A stretch of DNA of 64,000 nt from positions 1 to 64,000 of the forward strand of contig CAIXZF010000019.1 of the NCBI GenBank assembly GCA_903923925.1. The letters run 5' to 3'. Made by a program: the position numbers and the translations under genes. The notes beneath the pieces were generated by a model. It did not search any database and was not told where the DNA came from. It worked only from the letters and a program-made list of their open reading frames with translations. This DNA comes from an uncultured Bacteroidales bacterium (GTDB taxonomy: Bacteria > Bacteroidota > Bacteroidia > Bacteroidales > CAIXZF01). Positions 41,703-52,044 of the stretch are shown here, piece after piece (positions within the stretch are counted from its first letter, which is position 1; the number at the start of each line of letters is the position of its first letter).

Positions 41703-44054
41703 TTAAAAATTAAAATTGTATGTAATAGAAGGAACAATGCTAAATAGATACGTTTTTTCAGCATAAATGGTATTCGGGTTGTCCTGGTCTTCCACGAAAT
41801 TTATTACCCAAGCATTTTTTCTTCCATAGGCATTATATACAGAGAAATTCCACTCACCATTCCATTTCCTGTCACTGCGCTCTTTGTCCTTAATCGTAAC
41901 TGATACGTCCATTCTGTGATATGCAGGCATTCTGTATGCGTTCCTGTCGGAATAGACCGGAACAATTTTATTGCCGATTATAGCTCTGCCCGTTGGAAAA
42001 GTAACCGGCGAACCTGAAGCAAAAACCCAGTTCATTCCAGCTGAAATTCGTTTTGTATATTCATAATTAAGAACTACCGAAATGTTGTGAGGCTTGTCAT
42101 AGGAGGAAGGATAGCGTTTGCCTTCATTAATATCTTCGATCTTTCTGGTTGATTTTGACAGGGTGTAGCTAACCCAGCCATTTAGTTTGTCTTTCTGATA
42201 TTTGAAGAAAAATTCTACTCCATACGATTCTGCCGTGCCGAAACGAAGTTCTCCCTCAAGTTTTTTATTCAGCAGCAATTCAGCATGATCCTTAAAATCG
42301 ATGGCATTGTGGTTCTTCTTGAAATACCCTTCAACAGAAGTTTCAATCGTATTATTGTTGAAGTTTCTGAAATATCCAAGTGCAAACTGATCGGCTAGCT
42401 GTGGCTTTACATTCGGGGATGAGGGGAACCAGATATCGAGTGGAGTGCCGGATGTTGAATTTGATGCAAGGTGAATGTATTGTTTTGTACGTGAGTAATT
42501 GGCTTTAACTGATGAATATTCATTAATTGAGTATGTAACGCCTATGCGTGGTTCTATTCCTGAGAAGGTGTTAAAAATAACACCTTTGGAATAAACAGTT
42601 GAATCGATGGAATTAAACTCTTTATCAAAATTATAGAGTATGCCAGAACCAATATTCTGAAAAAGAGAATACCTTAAACCATATTTCACAGTGATTATAG
42701 CTCCGATTTGCTGCTCATTGCTCGCATAAACTGCATGCTCGAGTACATTGTTGTTTGGTACAGAGTATTCGGTAAAAAAGCTGTTATCGCCAAGTCCTTT
42801 GGCAGTGCCTGGCACAAATTTGTGATAGGTTGATGAGATCCCGAATTTTACAGTATTCGTTGTATTAGGATAAAATCCGAAATCTGCATTTGCTGAATAA
42901 TCTTCAAGGTTGGAGGTCCAATTAAAGGATTCTGCCTGGCCTTCAGGGATTCCCAGACTGTAATCGAACTTGCTTCTTATCAGTGTAAAATTTGAAAACA
43001 ACTGTTTCGAGAAAAGGTGATTCCAGCGCAAAGTAGTTGTTGTATTTCCCCATGCCATCTGGAAATCGGAATTTTTAAAGACATCTCTTCCAAAATAGCC
43101 GGAAACAAAGATCCTGTTGTTCTCATCAATCTGGTAATTTACCTTAGTGTTAAGATCGTAGAAATACAAGGTATTGTCGCGGAGTTCTTTCTTGTTTGAT
43201 AATCTCAGGAAAAGGTCGGCATAGGTTCGCCTGCCCGACACTACATAAGACATTTTGCCTTTGGCGAGAGGGCCTTCAAGTGTAAGCCTGCTGGAGATCG
43301 TGCCAATGCCACCTGTTCCGGTTCTTTTCTTAGAGTTTCCATCCTTCATTCGCACATCGAGCAGCGACGATAAACGTCCTCCGGCAGAAGGCGGGATATC
43401 GCCTTTGTAGAGCTTAACATCTTTAATAGCATCGTTGTTAAACACAGAAAAGAAACCCATAAGGTGAGATGCATTGTATACAGTAGCCTCATCCAGCAAA
43501 ATCAGATTCTGATCGGGACTGCCACCACGCACTGAAAACCCCGATGAACCTTCACTTGTAGCCTGAACACCAGGGAGCAGCTGAATGGCTTTGATTACAT
43601 CAACTTCACCCATAAGTGATGGGATTTTCCGGATAGTTTTGATATCCATTTTAACTACGCTCATTTCATTCGCACTCACGTTTTCGGTTTTCCTTTGGCC
43701 GGTAACAACTACCTCATTCAGCACCTCCAGTTTTGGCTCAAGATCGATGTTGACAGTTTTGTTTGAAGTAAGCGTAATCGTCTGTTCAACTGTAAAATAA
43801 CCCATATACGAATATGCAATTGTATATTTTCCCTCCTGAAGGCTGATTGAATAAAATCCGTAGAGGTTTGAAGTTGTTCCTGTTTTAAGCTCCTTTACAA
43901 AAACTGTCGCTCCAATTAAAGACTCTCCATTTTTTTTATCTTTAATAGCGCCGCTTATTGTAAGCTTTCCGGGCATTTCAGCGGGATAAAGCTTCACTGC
44001 TGTACCAATCAGAAAGAAGAGGATTAACAAAAGAAATTTATGCAAGACTTTCAT
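41703..44054 (-). CDS. TonB-dependent receptor with carboxypeptidase-like N-terminal domain
   Basis: 783 residues. After the signal peptide (LILFFLIGTAVKLYPAEM), residues about 30-115 are a carboxypeptidase-regulatory-like domain (ISGAIKDKKNGESLIGATVF, YSISLQEGKYTIAYSYMGYF). The plug follows (MGEVDVIKAIQLLPGVQATS, GFSVRGGSPDQNLILLDEA, PPSAGGRLSSLLDVRMKDGN), then the 22-stranded barrel ending in YLFSIVPSITYNFNF, with a terminal aromatic residue for outer-membrane assembly. It imports an unknown ligand with energy from TonB. It is cotranscribed with the DUF4249 lipoprotein; there is no SusD homologue. Confidence 0.92.
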   Translation of the reverse strand: MKVLHKFLLLILFFLIGTAVKLYPAEMPGKLTISGAIKDKKNGESLIGATVFVKELKTGTTSNLYGFYSISLQEGKYTIAYSYMGYFTVEQTITLTSNKTVNIDLEPKLEVLNEVVVTGQRKTENVSANEMSVVKMDIKTIRKIPSLMGEVDVIKAIQLLPGVQATSEGSSGFSVRGGSPDQNLILLDEATVYNASHLMGFFSVFNNDAIKDVKLYKGDIPPSAGGRLSSLLDVRMKDGNSKKRTGTGGIGTISSRLTLEGPLAKGKMSYVVSGRRTYADLFLRLSNKKELRDNTLYFYDLNTKVNYQIDENNRIFVSGYFGRDVFKNSDFQMAWGNTTTTLRWNHLFSKQLFSNFTLIRSKFDYSLGIPEGQAESFNWTSNLEDYSANADFGFYPNTTNTVKFGISSTYHKFVPGTAKGLGDNSFFTEYSVPNNNVLEHAVYASNEQQIGAIITVKYGLRYSLFQNIGSGILYNFDKEFNSIDSTVYSKGVIFNTFSGIEPRIGVTYSINEYSSVKANYSRTKQYIHLASNSTSGTPLDIWFPSSPNVKPQLADQFALGYFRNFNNNTIETSVEGYFKKNHNAIDFKDHAELLLNKKLEGELRFGTAESYGVEFFFKYQKDKLNGWVSYTLSKSTRKIEDINEGKRYPSSYDKPHNISVVLNYEYTKRISAGMNWVFASGSPVTFPTGRAIIGNKIVPVYSDRNAYRMPAYHRMDVSVTIKDKERSDRKWNGEWNFSVYNAYGRKNAWVINFVEDQDNPNTIYAEKTYLFSIVPSITYNFNF

Positions 44055-44198
44055 TATTTAATAATTTAGATAATATTTCAAAAGAGTGTTTGTTTTTTTT
44101 GGTTATGTTTCAGGTGATTGTGGGTTATTTCACAACTCATTGAATATATGACTTAGCAGCATAACCATTTTATTTATCGATGATTCATTCTTTTTTTT

Positions 44199-46175
44199 TT
44201 ATTTCCCTGTGATTACAAAAACGGTACGCCTGTTTTTTGCTCTGCCTTCCACAGTGAGATTACTGGCAACGGGCAAGGCTTCGCCAAATCCCTTGTAAGA
44301 AAGTCTGCCTTTTCCTATACCACATTCAATAATATATTGGTAAACAGATCTGGCACGGTTTTCAGACAGCAGTAGATTCGACTGATCGTCGCCCACATTA
44401 TCAGTATATCCCTGTATGTCGATTTTAATTTCAGGATTTTCTTTCAGAAATTGAATAAAGTCATCAATAACATGCTTCGAGCCTTCTGTAAGTAAATATG
44501 AGGCAGTGGCAAAGTAGATATCATTTAAATTGTAGGTTTTCCCAATAGCAATGGGTTTTATCTCAAGATCAACTTTTGCCGGTTCATTAAAAACAGTGTC
44601 CTCTTTTGAAATATATTTTGATTCGAATCCAAAGCCTTCTTTTTTAACCGTCAATATATAGTCGTTACGGAAAAGCACTACAGCAGCGTATTCACCTGTT
44701 ATTGTATCAACATGGATTTCTGTGACTTTCTTGGTTTCAACATTTTTAAGCTCAATTTTAGCTCTGACTGCTTCCTTTGTTTCTTCGTTTTTTAATTCGC
44801 CTTTTACGAAAAGGACTTTTTCTGGTCTGGCCTTTTCATAAAGGTCGAAGGAAAACACATCAAAGCCTCCGATTCCCTGATATTTGTCTGAGGCAAAGTA
44901 GGCATAATGACCGTCGGTGCTAACAATAAAGGTAACCTCGTTCTCTGCTGTATTAATAGGATAGCCAATGTTTACAGGCTTTGACCAGCTGCCGTCTGTT
45001 TGTTTCTTGCAATAGAAAATATCATATCCTCCCATCCCAAGATGGCCAGTTGATGAAAAATAAAAAGTTTGGTTGTCGCTGTGTATGAAAGGAGATTTTT
45101 CGTTACCCTCTGTATTTATTGTAGGCCCGATATTAATTGCCGGCCCCCATTCTCCTTTTTCATTAAGATTACTGTAGTAAATATCATATCCTCCCAAACC
45201 ACCCTTTCTGTCGCTAACAAAATAGAGCGTTTTCCCATCCGACGAGATGCTTGGCTGAGAATCCCAGGAATCAGGATCGTTTATATTTTTCCCAAGATTT
45301 TTCGGTTCAGACCAACCTCCGTTGTTCGTTGATATAAAAATATCGCTATTGTAATAATTTTTGCTGTTGTATTTGCATGATGCATAATACAGGGTTTTAT
45401 TGTCAATAGTGAGTGCCGGAGCGCCTTCGTTATCAGATTGATTGAATGGGTATGGCATTTCTTCGGCAGATCCGAATTCACCTTTTTTTCGCTTACTGAA
45501 CATGAAAACTTCTTTTGACCTTTCTGCAGTTTGCCATGATGCTGCCCCTTTCTCAGGTGGTAACTTCACCACTCTTGTAAACATTGTAAGATCATTGTCG
45601 GGGGAAATTGTTGGCAGGTATTCATCAAGTTTTGTACAAATACCTTCAACAATCCTGGGATTGAAAGGTACCGGCTGAGTGAGCATGGTATTGTAAAACT
45701 TTGCATGCTTAAGGATGCTTTCGGCCCTGTCGTAATCTTTATCGGATTTTACTTTATCAGCATCTTTAAGGAATTTTTCAATATATTTAATTGAAAGGTC
45801 GTAGTTCTGTGCTCCGTAACTAATATCTCCCATATAATAATAGATGTAAACAGAATCAAAATCCTTGCAGATATCAAACACTTTGTTAAAGTTTTGCTCT
45901 GCAGCTTTTACATTTGGAATAGACCGCTTTATGTTAATAAGTCCCATGAGATAATAAGCTGCTGCATAGGAAGGTTCTTCTTCAACTACTTGTTTAAGTG
46001 TGCTATAGGCATCGCCAAGAAGTTTGTCTTTGTAAAACTTACTTGCTTTCTCAAAAAGTTTTGTGGCTTTGGTATTTTCCGGGGCCGGGCATGCCGATTC
46101 CTCTTGTGAAAATGATTGGTTTGCACTAAAAAGCAGGCAGCTAAAGAGAAAAAGGAACTGTAAAAATCGATTCAT
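44199..46175 (-). CDS. PorE-like OmpA-family lipoprotein/periplasmic protein (TPR, PD40 propeller, CRD, OmpA_C)
   Basis: 658 residues with a signal peptide (LFSCLLFSANQSFSQ). Domain order: TPR repeats (about 30-150; AYSTLKQVVEEEPSYAAAYY), PD40/WD40-like propeller (about 190-420; PSISSDGKTLYFVSDRKGGL, SPFIHSDNQTFYFSSTGHLG, GGYDIFY), a carboxypeptidase-regulatory-like domain (about 435-530; VKGELKNEETKEAVRAKIEL) and an OmpA C-terminal peptidoglycan-binding domain (545-658; IDIQGYTDNVGDDQSNLLLS, RAKNRRTVFVITGK). This is the four-domain order of PorE, a T9SS component that links the machine to peptidoglycan in Porphyromonas. Many PorE-like paralogues exist, so a T9SS role is probable but not certain. 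Confidence 0.8.
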   Translation of the reverse strand: MNRFLQFLFLFSCLLFSANQSFSQEESACPAPENTKATKLFEKASKFYKDKLLGDAYSTLKQVVEEEPSYAAAYYLMGLINIKRSIPNVKAAEQNFNKVFDICKDFDSVYIYYYMGDISYGAQNYDLSIKYIEKFLKDADKVKSDKDYDRAESILKHAKFYNTMLTQPVPFNPRIVEGICTKLDEYLPTISPDNDLTMFTRVVKLPPEKGAASWQTAERSKEVFMFSKRKKGEFGSAEEMPYPFNQSDNEGAPALTIDNKTLYYASCKYNSKNYYNSDIFISTNNGGWSEPKNLGKNINDPDSWDSQPSISSDGKTLYFVSDRKGGLGGYDIYYSNLNEKGEWGPAINIGPTINTEGNEKSPFIHSDNQTFYFSSTGHLGMGGYDIFYCKKQTDGSWSKPVNIGYPINTAENEVTFIVSTDGHYAYFASDKYQGIGGFDVFSFDLYEKARPEKVLFVKGELKNEETKEAVRAKIELKNVETKKVTEIHVDTITGEYAAVVLFRNDYILTVKKEGFGFESKYISKEDTVFNEPAKVDLEIKPIAIGKTYNLNDIYFATASYLLTEGSKHVIDDFIQFLKENPEIKIDIQGYTDNVGDDQSNLLLSENRARSVYQYIIECGIGKGRLSYKGFGEALPVASNLTVEGRAKNRRTVFVITGK

Positions 46176-46205
46176 TTATGCAAAATCTTATGCTGCAAAG
46201 TAACA

Positions 46206-46213
46206 CAAAATTA
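46206..46213 (-). promoter_or_regulatory. -7 box for the PorE-like gene
   Basis: Minus-strand TAATTTTG, a full match, 31 nt before the start at 46175. The gene may therefore be transcribed on its own as well as from upstream. Confidence 0.5.
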
Positions 46214-46235
46214 CTGCTTGTTTTAATTGAAGTTT

Positions 46236-47336
46236 TTACGATTTGTAAGCATTTTGCTGAAGCAAAAGATCAGCAATTACGATAGCTGCCATTGCTTCTA
46301 CAACTGCAACTGCTCTTGGTACAACACATATGTCATGTCGTCCGCCTCCTTCAAGAAGTATATGTTCACCTTCGGAAGTGTAACTCATCTGTGGCTGCCG
46401 GATACTAGCTACAGGTTTAAATGCGACTCTGAAGTATATGTCCTGGCCATTCGTAATACCTCCCTGAATTCCTCCTGAGTTGTTTGTTACGGTTTCCAGT
46501 AATGTAATTCCATTATGCTTCTTTGCCTCTGTCAATTTCCATTGATCATTGTTTTCGGATCCTCTGAGTGCTGCACCTGCAAACCCTGATCCATATTCAA
46601 ACCCAATGCATGCGTTTATGCTCAACATGGCTTTTGCAAGCTCACTTTCGGTTTTTTCGAAAACGGGTTCGCCAAGCCCGGGAGGCAGGCCGGTAATCCT
46701 GCAGAAAATTGTTCCCCCGGTTGAATCGCCTTGTTCCTTTAAGTCTGCTAAATACAGCAGTATTTGTTCTGAAATTGCAGGGTCGGGGCATCGCAGTTGG
46801 TTTGCTGAACTGCTGGCAATATTCTGATATTTGTCGGGATTAGTTATTTTGATCGGTCCAATTGAATCCGTAAATGCATTGATGGAGATCTTCATGCCTG
46901 CGAGAAACAATTTTGCGAAAGCACCAGCAACTACGCGGCTAACAGTTTCCCTTGCAGATGAGCGACCACCACCACGATGATCGCGGATGCCATATTTTAT
47001 CGAGTAAGTGTAATCAGCATGAGAGGGCCTGAAGGTATTTCTTAAAGCTTCATAGTCGCCTGGTTTTGCATCTGCGTTGCGAACCATGAATGCGATAGGG
47101 GTACCAAGAGAAACACCCTGAAATACTCCTGAGAGTATTTCAAGGTGATCGCTTTCTTTTCTTGGTGAACCAAAGTTTGTTGAACCTGGCTTGCGCTTAT
47201 CGAGTTCATTCTGAGTAAAATCAGAATTTATTGCAATTCCGGCGGGAAAGCCATCAATTATCCCTCCGATCGCCAAACCATGAGACTCGCCGAAAGTTGT
47301 GAGCCGGAACAGTTTACCTATTGTATTTCCCGGCAT
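46236..47336 (-). CDS. aroC: Chorismate synthase
   Basis: 366 residues. It converts EPSP to chorismate using reduced FMN. Family signatures are seen: FGESHGLAIGGIIDGFPAGI, RRPGS-type RKPGSTNFG, FMVRNADAKPGDYEALRNTF, RPSHADYTYSIKYGIRDHRG, GGGRSSARETVSRVVAGA, SGGIQGGITNGQDIYFRVAF, GRHDICVVPRAVAVVEAMAA. No other shikimate gene is nearby. It lies downstream of the DUF349 gene in the same direction with a 38-bp gap. Confidence 0.96.
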   Translation of the reverse strand: MPGNTIGKLFRLTTFGESHGLAIGGIIDGFPAGIAINSDFTQNELDKRKPGSTNFGSPRKESDHLEILSGVFQGVSLGTPIAFMVRNADAKPGDYEALRNTFRPSHADYTYSIKYGIRDHRGGGRSSARETVSRVVAGAFAKLFLAGMKISINAFTDSIGPIKITNPDKYQNIASSSANQLRCPDPAISEQILLYLADLKEQGDSTGGTIFCRITGLPPGLGEPVFEKTESELAKAMLSINACIGFEYGSGFAGAALRGSENNDQWKLTEAKKHNGITLLETVTNNSGGIQGGITNGQDIYFRVAFKPVASIRQPQMSYTSEGEHILLEGGGRHDICVVPRAVAVVEAMAAIVIADLLLQQNAYKS

Positions 47337-47374
47337 AATTGATTTTTATTGAAAAGCAAAAATTGTATGTTATC

Positions 47375-49519
47375 TTAATTATCCCGGAGAAGTTTCAGCT
47401 TAGCTTCCAGAAGTTTCATTTCTTCTTTTGCCTTATTGATTTTTTTCTCGAATTCCTCCTTCAGGATAGTTGCATTTTTAGATGCAGCCAGAAATCCAAT
47501 GTTGTTTTCCCAAAGATGAATGTCCTCCTGGAGTTGCTTAACTTTTACTGACATTGAAACTTTTTCGCGGCCCAGGGTGCGGAATGCATCAGGAGAATCC
47601 TTAACGATGTTATCGTAACGGTTTTTGTATTCCATGGTGCTCATTTCCACAGCACTGATTTTCAGCTTATCAAGTTGTTTGTTGATCGTTTTCCTGAATT
47701 CAGCCTGCAGTCTGTCTTTTTCCTTTATTGGAACATGACCTATATCCATCCATTCGCGCTGGAAGGAGTTGAGAATATCCAGATTTTGTTTTCTGTCTTC
47801 TGTGAAAACATATTCTTCAACCTTTGTAATAAGTGATTCCTTCTTCTGCAGATTCTCCTGTTCGGAAGCCTGCATAGTTGAGAAATGTGATGATTTGTGC
47901 GCAAAAAATTCATCACAGGCGGCACGGAAACGTTTCCAGATTTTGTCGGAATGCTTGCGTGGAACCGGACCTACTTTTTTCCAGTCTTCCTGAAGCTGTA
48001 TAAGATCCTGAGTGGTTTTCTTCCATTCAGTACTAGCTTTAAGTGCTTCTGCCTGAACACAAAGATCGAGTTTGATGTTGTAATTATTGAGTTGTTCTTC
48101 TTTAATCCCACCAAAATATTCTTTTTTTACAGAGAAATAGCCGTCAATCAAGGATTTAAATCTCTGCCAAACCTCTTCGTTCTGGGTTTTTGGAGCTGGC
48201 CCGATAGTTCTCCATACTTTCTGAAGTTCAGTAAGCTGGTTTGTAGTATCCTGCCATTGTTTAATTGAATTGTTGCCTTCAGCCACAACCTTTTCAGCCT
48301 GATCGCAAAGTGCATTCTTGGCCATTAAATTGCCTTCCTGCTCATCTTTTATTTCAGTGTAATACTCTCTTCGTCTTTCGTTGATCTTGTCGGTTGCATC
48401 TTTAAAGCGGTTCCAGATCTCATCTTTTTTGTCCTGAGGTACTGGTCCGATTTCTTTCCACTCATCGTGGTATTGCTGCAATTGTTTGAAAGATTTTAAG
48501 ATGGAAGTTTCCAGTAAAAGTGCTTCTGCTTTTTCGCAGAGTGCCATTTTAGCTTCAAGGTTCTTCCGTAAATCAAGATCTTTTAACTCATTGTTAATTT
48601 TTACTTTATCAAAGAATTTCTCAACAAGAAAATGATAATTCTGCCATAAGCCATTAGCTTCAGTGCGAGGAACCATTCCAACCTGTTTCCATTGTTCCTG
48701 CAAAGAGCGGAAATCGTCGTAGGTTTTCTTTAGTGTTTCTTCGGAGCTAATAAGCGCTTTGAGTTCATCAAGAATGCGTTTCTTGGAATCAAGGTTCTTT
48801 TGTTTCTCGTGCTCCTGTTCCTCGTTATATTTTAATTTGTTTGTTTTGTATATATTGAAAGCTTTTCTGAATCTTTCATCCAGTTGATCTTCAGGGAGTT
48901 CATACTCTTCTTTTACACCACCTTCTGCAATGAACTGTTCATAATGTTTCGTTCTAATGTCTTTTGTAGCCTTTAGAAAAGCAACTTTTGCCAAAGCAAC
49001 CTGTGTTTTAATTCCATTAACATCAGATTCTTCAACGGTTTTCTCCATTAATTCAACCAATTCTTCCCTGCTCATTGTTTCGTAATCGGCAGCAGAAATT
49101 AGTTCCTCCTCATGTTTTAGCTCTTCAACATCATCGTGAAGTATTTCTTCCCCGGCTTCCAGGTGTAAATCTTCAACAATTGAGGTAGTCTGAGCATTAT
49201 CCAGTAATGCCTCATCAGAAACCTGTTCCAGATAATTCAGTTCTGTGCTCAGCTGTTCAGGGGCTTCTGTACTGAAGTGTTCAACTTCTGCAACAATTTC
49301 GGGTTGTTCTGTTTCAGCAGCTACTTCGGTTGTTTCAACAACTTCTGTTTCCACTGCTGATTCTACAATTTCAGATGTTTCAATTACTGATTCGGGAACT
49401 GCTACAACTTCGGCAGCGATTTCTACAACTTCAGCATTTTCCTTTTCTTCAAAGGAAACGGGATTCTCCTCCTGTGAAACCTCAATAATTTCTTCAGGAT
49501 TCTGATTCAGGTGTTCCAT
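47375..49519 (-). CDS. DUF349-repeat protein
   Basis: 714 residues. The first 170 are acidic, low in complexity and rich in Glu/Val/Thr (VVEIAAEVVAVPESVIETSE), probably disordered. Residues about 215-650 hold at least five copies of the DUF349 repeat, recognised by L-x-x-x-W-K-x-I/V-G-x-V/A-P (EQWKQVGMVPRTEANGLW, DEWKEIGPVPQDKKDEIW, KVWRTIGPAPKTQNEEVW, EDWKKVGPVPRKHSDKIW, REWMDIGHVPIKEKDRLQ). It is helical and cytosolic, ending in a coiled coil. DUF349 proteins are universal in the phylum, but the function is not settled. A 9-bp inverted repeat lies in the leader at 49574-49610. Confidence 0.9.
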   Translation of the reverse strand: MEHLNQNPEEIIEVSQEENPVSFEEKENAEVVEIAAEVVAVPESVIETSEIVESAVETEVVETTEVAAETEQPEIVAEVEHFSTEAPEQLSTELNYLEQVSDEALLDNAQTTSIVEDLHLEAGEEILHDDVEELKHEEELISAADYETMSREELVELMEKTVEESDVNGIKTQVALAKVAFLKATKDIRTKHYEQFIAEGGVKEEYELPEDQLDERFRKAFNIYKTNKLKYNEEQEHEKQKNLDSKKRILDELKALISSEETLKKTYDDFRSLQEQWKQVGMVPRTEANGLWQNYHFLVEKFFDKVKINNELKDLDLRKNLEAKMALCEKAEALLLETSILKSFKQLQQYHDEWKEIGPVPQDKKDEIWNRFKDATDKINERRREYYTEIKDEQEGNLMAKNALCDQAEKVVAEGNNSIKQWQDTTNQLTELQKVWRTIGPAPKTQNEEVWQRFKSLIDGYFSVKKEYFGGIKEEQLNNYNIKLDLCVQAEALKASTEWKKTTQDLIQLQEDWKKVGPVPRKHSDKIWKRFRAACDEFFAHKSSHFSTMQASEQENLQKKESLITKVEEYVFTEDRKQNLDILNSFQREWMDIGHVPIKEKDRLQAEFRKTINKQLDKLKISAVEMSTMEYKNRYDNIVKDSPDAFRTLGREKVSMSVKVKQLQEDIHLWENNIGFLAASKNATILKEEFEKKINKAKEEMKLLEAKLKLLRDN

Positions 49520-49658
49520 GTTCTACTTTAATAGTGAATGATGATTTAAATGAATTGTTATTATTCGTTATTACAACATTTTAATATAATAGATATGTAG
49601 AAATGTTGTTTTTCGGAAGATTCCATTGTTGTTTTTCGTCCTTTCTTAAAAAGGATTG

Positions 49659-49666
49659 CAAAAATA
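49659..49666 (-). promoter_or_regulatory. -7 box for the DUF349 gene
   Basis: Minus-strand TATTTTTG, a full TAnnTTTG match, giving a leader of about 135 nt that contains the ACAACATTT / AAATGTTGT hairpin at 49574-49610. Confidence 0.5.
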
Positions 49667-49714
49667 GTAAATATTTAGTCCGCAAAGAAAGTATTTTAAA
49701 AGGCTTATAAATAA

Positions 49715-52003
49715 CTAATAAAGAACTCGCTTATTAAAAATAATGTATCCTATATTGAAAAACAATGAGAATTTTTTATCACTGTTGTCATAATAATTGA
49801 GGCTAAGACTAATAGGTCCGAAAGGGCTGTGATAGACTAAAACTGAACTATTAAGAAAATATCGTTTGGCGAAAATAGGACCATATTCCGGAGATTGATC
49901 ATTTTGTTGAAGAATTTCCTGATAAGGTTGAAAAATATAGGTTTCAAACCTGAAATCGAGGTTAGTTATTATATTGAATACAGCCTGAAAACCGCTGGCA
50001 AGGTAATTATGAGCTCTGTAAGTTGGCTGAAATAAAGTTCTGGACTCAGGCAATACTTCGAAAGCTGGTGTTACAAGCATTGTTGCAGTATAATTCTGAA
50101 AGAATTTCTGAGTACTTAACATGCTTTCAAGGTAAAACCCAAGTGTGAGTTTTTTGAGTCTTTGGAAATAATTCTGATACGACATTTTCAATTGAAGCCA
50201 ACTATGGGTGCGGGTGTAATTTTGGGACCCTTCAATTAATGATGTTGATCCGGGGAGATACTTCTCTTCACCCCAAATATGCCTGAATTCAACTATTGTG
50301 TTAAGCCCTTTATTGGCATACTCTCTTTTATTCAGGGTATTACTTTCAAATAGAATATGTGTAGTTATCATATCAAAATAGGATTTGTCAGCAGTATCTT
50401 TCCTGCTGAAATAATTATTTTGATAATAATCATTCCGAATATGTCCAAGCGTAATTCCAGAAACAAATTTGCCATCGTTACCAAAAGGAAGACCGAGATC
50501 GGCCTCAAAATGATTCTCGTTTTTTATTAAATACGAGGGAGTTTTATCTTCAAAAAAGTAAGTCGACGTTTTGAAATAGTCCCACTGGTTAAAGCATAAG
50601 TTGCCTTCCAGATAAAATGGAATTTTAGTTGCGAAATCCAGACGGGTTCCAATATATCCTGAGGAATAAAATCTTCCGATGTAGGAGTTTGCCGCCATGG
50701 TTACTGCCTGCCTTCCGAGATGTTTGTACTGAATACCGAAAAAAGCTTCATTAATCGGATTTGGAGAAATGTTTCCGCCGATATTGATTGAAGTATTTCT
50801 TTCCCGCTCTACATCCAGAAACAAATCATAAAAGCCTGATTTTTTATCAAATTTCAAGGTTGGATAAATTGTCTGAATTTTATCGTCGGCAATTAGTTTG
50901 AAATATTCTGGTTTCAACTTATCAAGCGGGCTGTGAATAGACTTATGCAACAATATTTTGTCAAGATACCTGGCCTGATGCTTGTTTACACCCTTAAAGA
51001 ATATTGTATCGATAAGCAGAGGTGGTTGATTTTTCCTGAACCTTATCCGCTTGGCTGTGATGCTGTCGCGGGAGACATTGCGGTTAACCATTTTTTTAAT
51101 TGCTTCTATTTTTCGTACTGTCGAATAATAGCCGCTATCTATAAAAGTTTGTGATTGGCTGAAATCGAGAAGGCTGATAGAAGGAAGTTCTGGCTCGAGC
51201 ATAATGCTGTTCGGATTATGCATTTCATAATCTGTCTTTGTCATCAGCATTGTCTGGATCTGTGAAAGAATATTGTTTTCCTGAGGTGGCTCATAGTTTG
51301 ATGCTGCTTTGCTTCCAATTATCACATCTGGATTAAACTCATTCATCATTATATCTGCCGGGAAATTATTGTACATCCCACCATCGAACAGTAGCTTTCC
51401 CTGAATTCGTATTGGTTTAAAATAAAACGGGAAAGTCATCGATGCGCGTATTGCTGACGACAGATTCCCGTTTCGCAGTACCATTGGTTTTGTTTCAGAA
51501 ATATCGCTGGCAACACAACGATATGGGACCATAAGACTATCAAAATTGTAATTTGCTGCAGCAGAAGCTCCTGAAAATAATTCCATCAGTGCAAAGTCCA
51601 TTTGAAGCGGAGAGATGATGTTAGCAGGAATTATCGAAGGCAATACCAAAGAGTCATAATCGAAAGAAAAACTGAACCATGCGGGTCGGGGCTCATTGTT
51701 TTTGAAATAATAAACATATTTTTCATTTATTTCGCCAGTAACCCATTCAGGGAATTCTTTGGAATTAATGATTTTTATCATTTCATCAGGAGAATAACCA
51801 CTTGCATAGAGTCCTCCGATAATTGCCCCCATTGATGTTCCTGATATATAATCAATGGGAATCCCGTTGTCTTCCAGTGCTTTTATTACGCCAATATGAG
51901 TAATGCCCTTAGCTCCGCCTCCGCTGAGCACAAGTCCTACTTTCTGTGCCCTGCTTCCAAAAGCAAACAAACATACCAATAGTAAAAGTATTAATCGTTT
52001 CAT
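49715..52003 (-). CDS. Patatin-like phospholipase fused to an Omp85-type barrel (PlpD-like, type Vd)
   Basis: 762 residues with a signal peptide ([17 protein letters not shown]). The patatin domain (about 20-300) has the oxyanion GGGAKG, the nucleophile elbow GTSMG (S57) and the catalytic DGG (D207, [12 protein letters not shown]), so the Ser-Asp dyad is intact. Residues about 310-400 look like a POTRA-type segment ([20 protein letters not shown]). The remaining half is a 16-stranded barrel of Omp85/surface-antigen type ending in [18 protein letters not shown]. Such proteins hydrolyse phospholipids at or outside the outer membrane. The trans-sulfuration enzyme gene lies 41 bp upstream. Confidence 0.9.
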   Translation of the reverse strand: MKRLILLLLVCLFAFGSRAQKVGLVLSGGGAKGITHIGVIKALEDNGIPIDYISGTSMGAIIGGLYASGYSPDEMIKIINSKEFPEWVTGEINEKYVYYFKNNEPRPAWFSFSFDYDSLVLPSIIPANIISPLQMDFALMELFSGASAAANYNFDSLMVPYRCVASDISETKPMVLRNGNLSSAIRASMTFPFYFKPIRIQGKLLFDGGMYNNFPADIMMNEFNPDVIIGSKAASNYEPPQENNILSQIQTMLMTKTDYEMHNPNSIMLEPELPSISLLDFSQSQTFIDSGYYSTVRKIEAIKKMVNRNVSRDSITAKRIRFRKNQPPLLIDTIFFKGVNKHQARYLDKILLHKSIHSPLDKLKPEYFKLIADDKIQTIYPTLKFDKKSGFYDLFLDVERERNTSINIGGNISPNPINEAFFGIQYKHLGRQAVTMAANSYIGRFYSSGYIGTRLDFATKIPFYLEGNLCFNQWDYFKTSTYFFEDKTPSYLIKNENHFEADLGLPFGNDGKFVSGITLGHIRNDYYQNNYFSRKDTADKSYFDMITTHILFESNTLNKREYANKGLNTIVEFRHIWGEEKYLPGSTSLIEGSQNYTRTHSWLQLKMSYQNYFQRLKKLTLGFYLESMLSTQKFFQNYTATMLVTPAFEVLPESRTLFQPTYRAHNYLASGFQAVFNIITNLDFRFETYIFQPYQEILQQNDQSPEYGPIFAKRYFLNSSVLVYHSPFGPISLSLNYYDNSDKKFSLFFNIGYIIFNKRVLY

Positions 52004-52044
52004 CTGATAATAATTTTAATATATTGGTAGAAGTCACACCAGGT

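Noticed and set aside
41693-41764. Longer N-terminus for the DUF4249 lipoprotein
   Set aside because: It would overlap the receptor gene and place a second hydrophobic segment before the lipobox; the ATG at 41692 is the natural start.
49245-49505. Ser/Thr-rich plus-strand frame opposite the acidic part of the DUF349 gene
   Set aside because: Mirror of the Glu/Val/Thr repeats; composition is fully explained by the sense gene.
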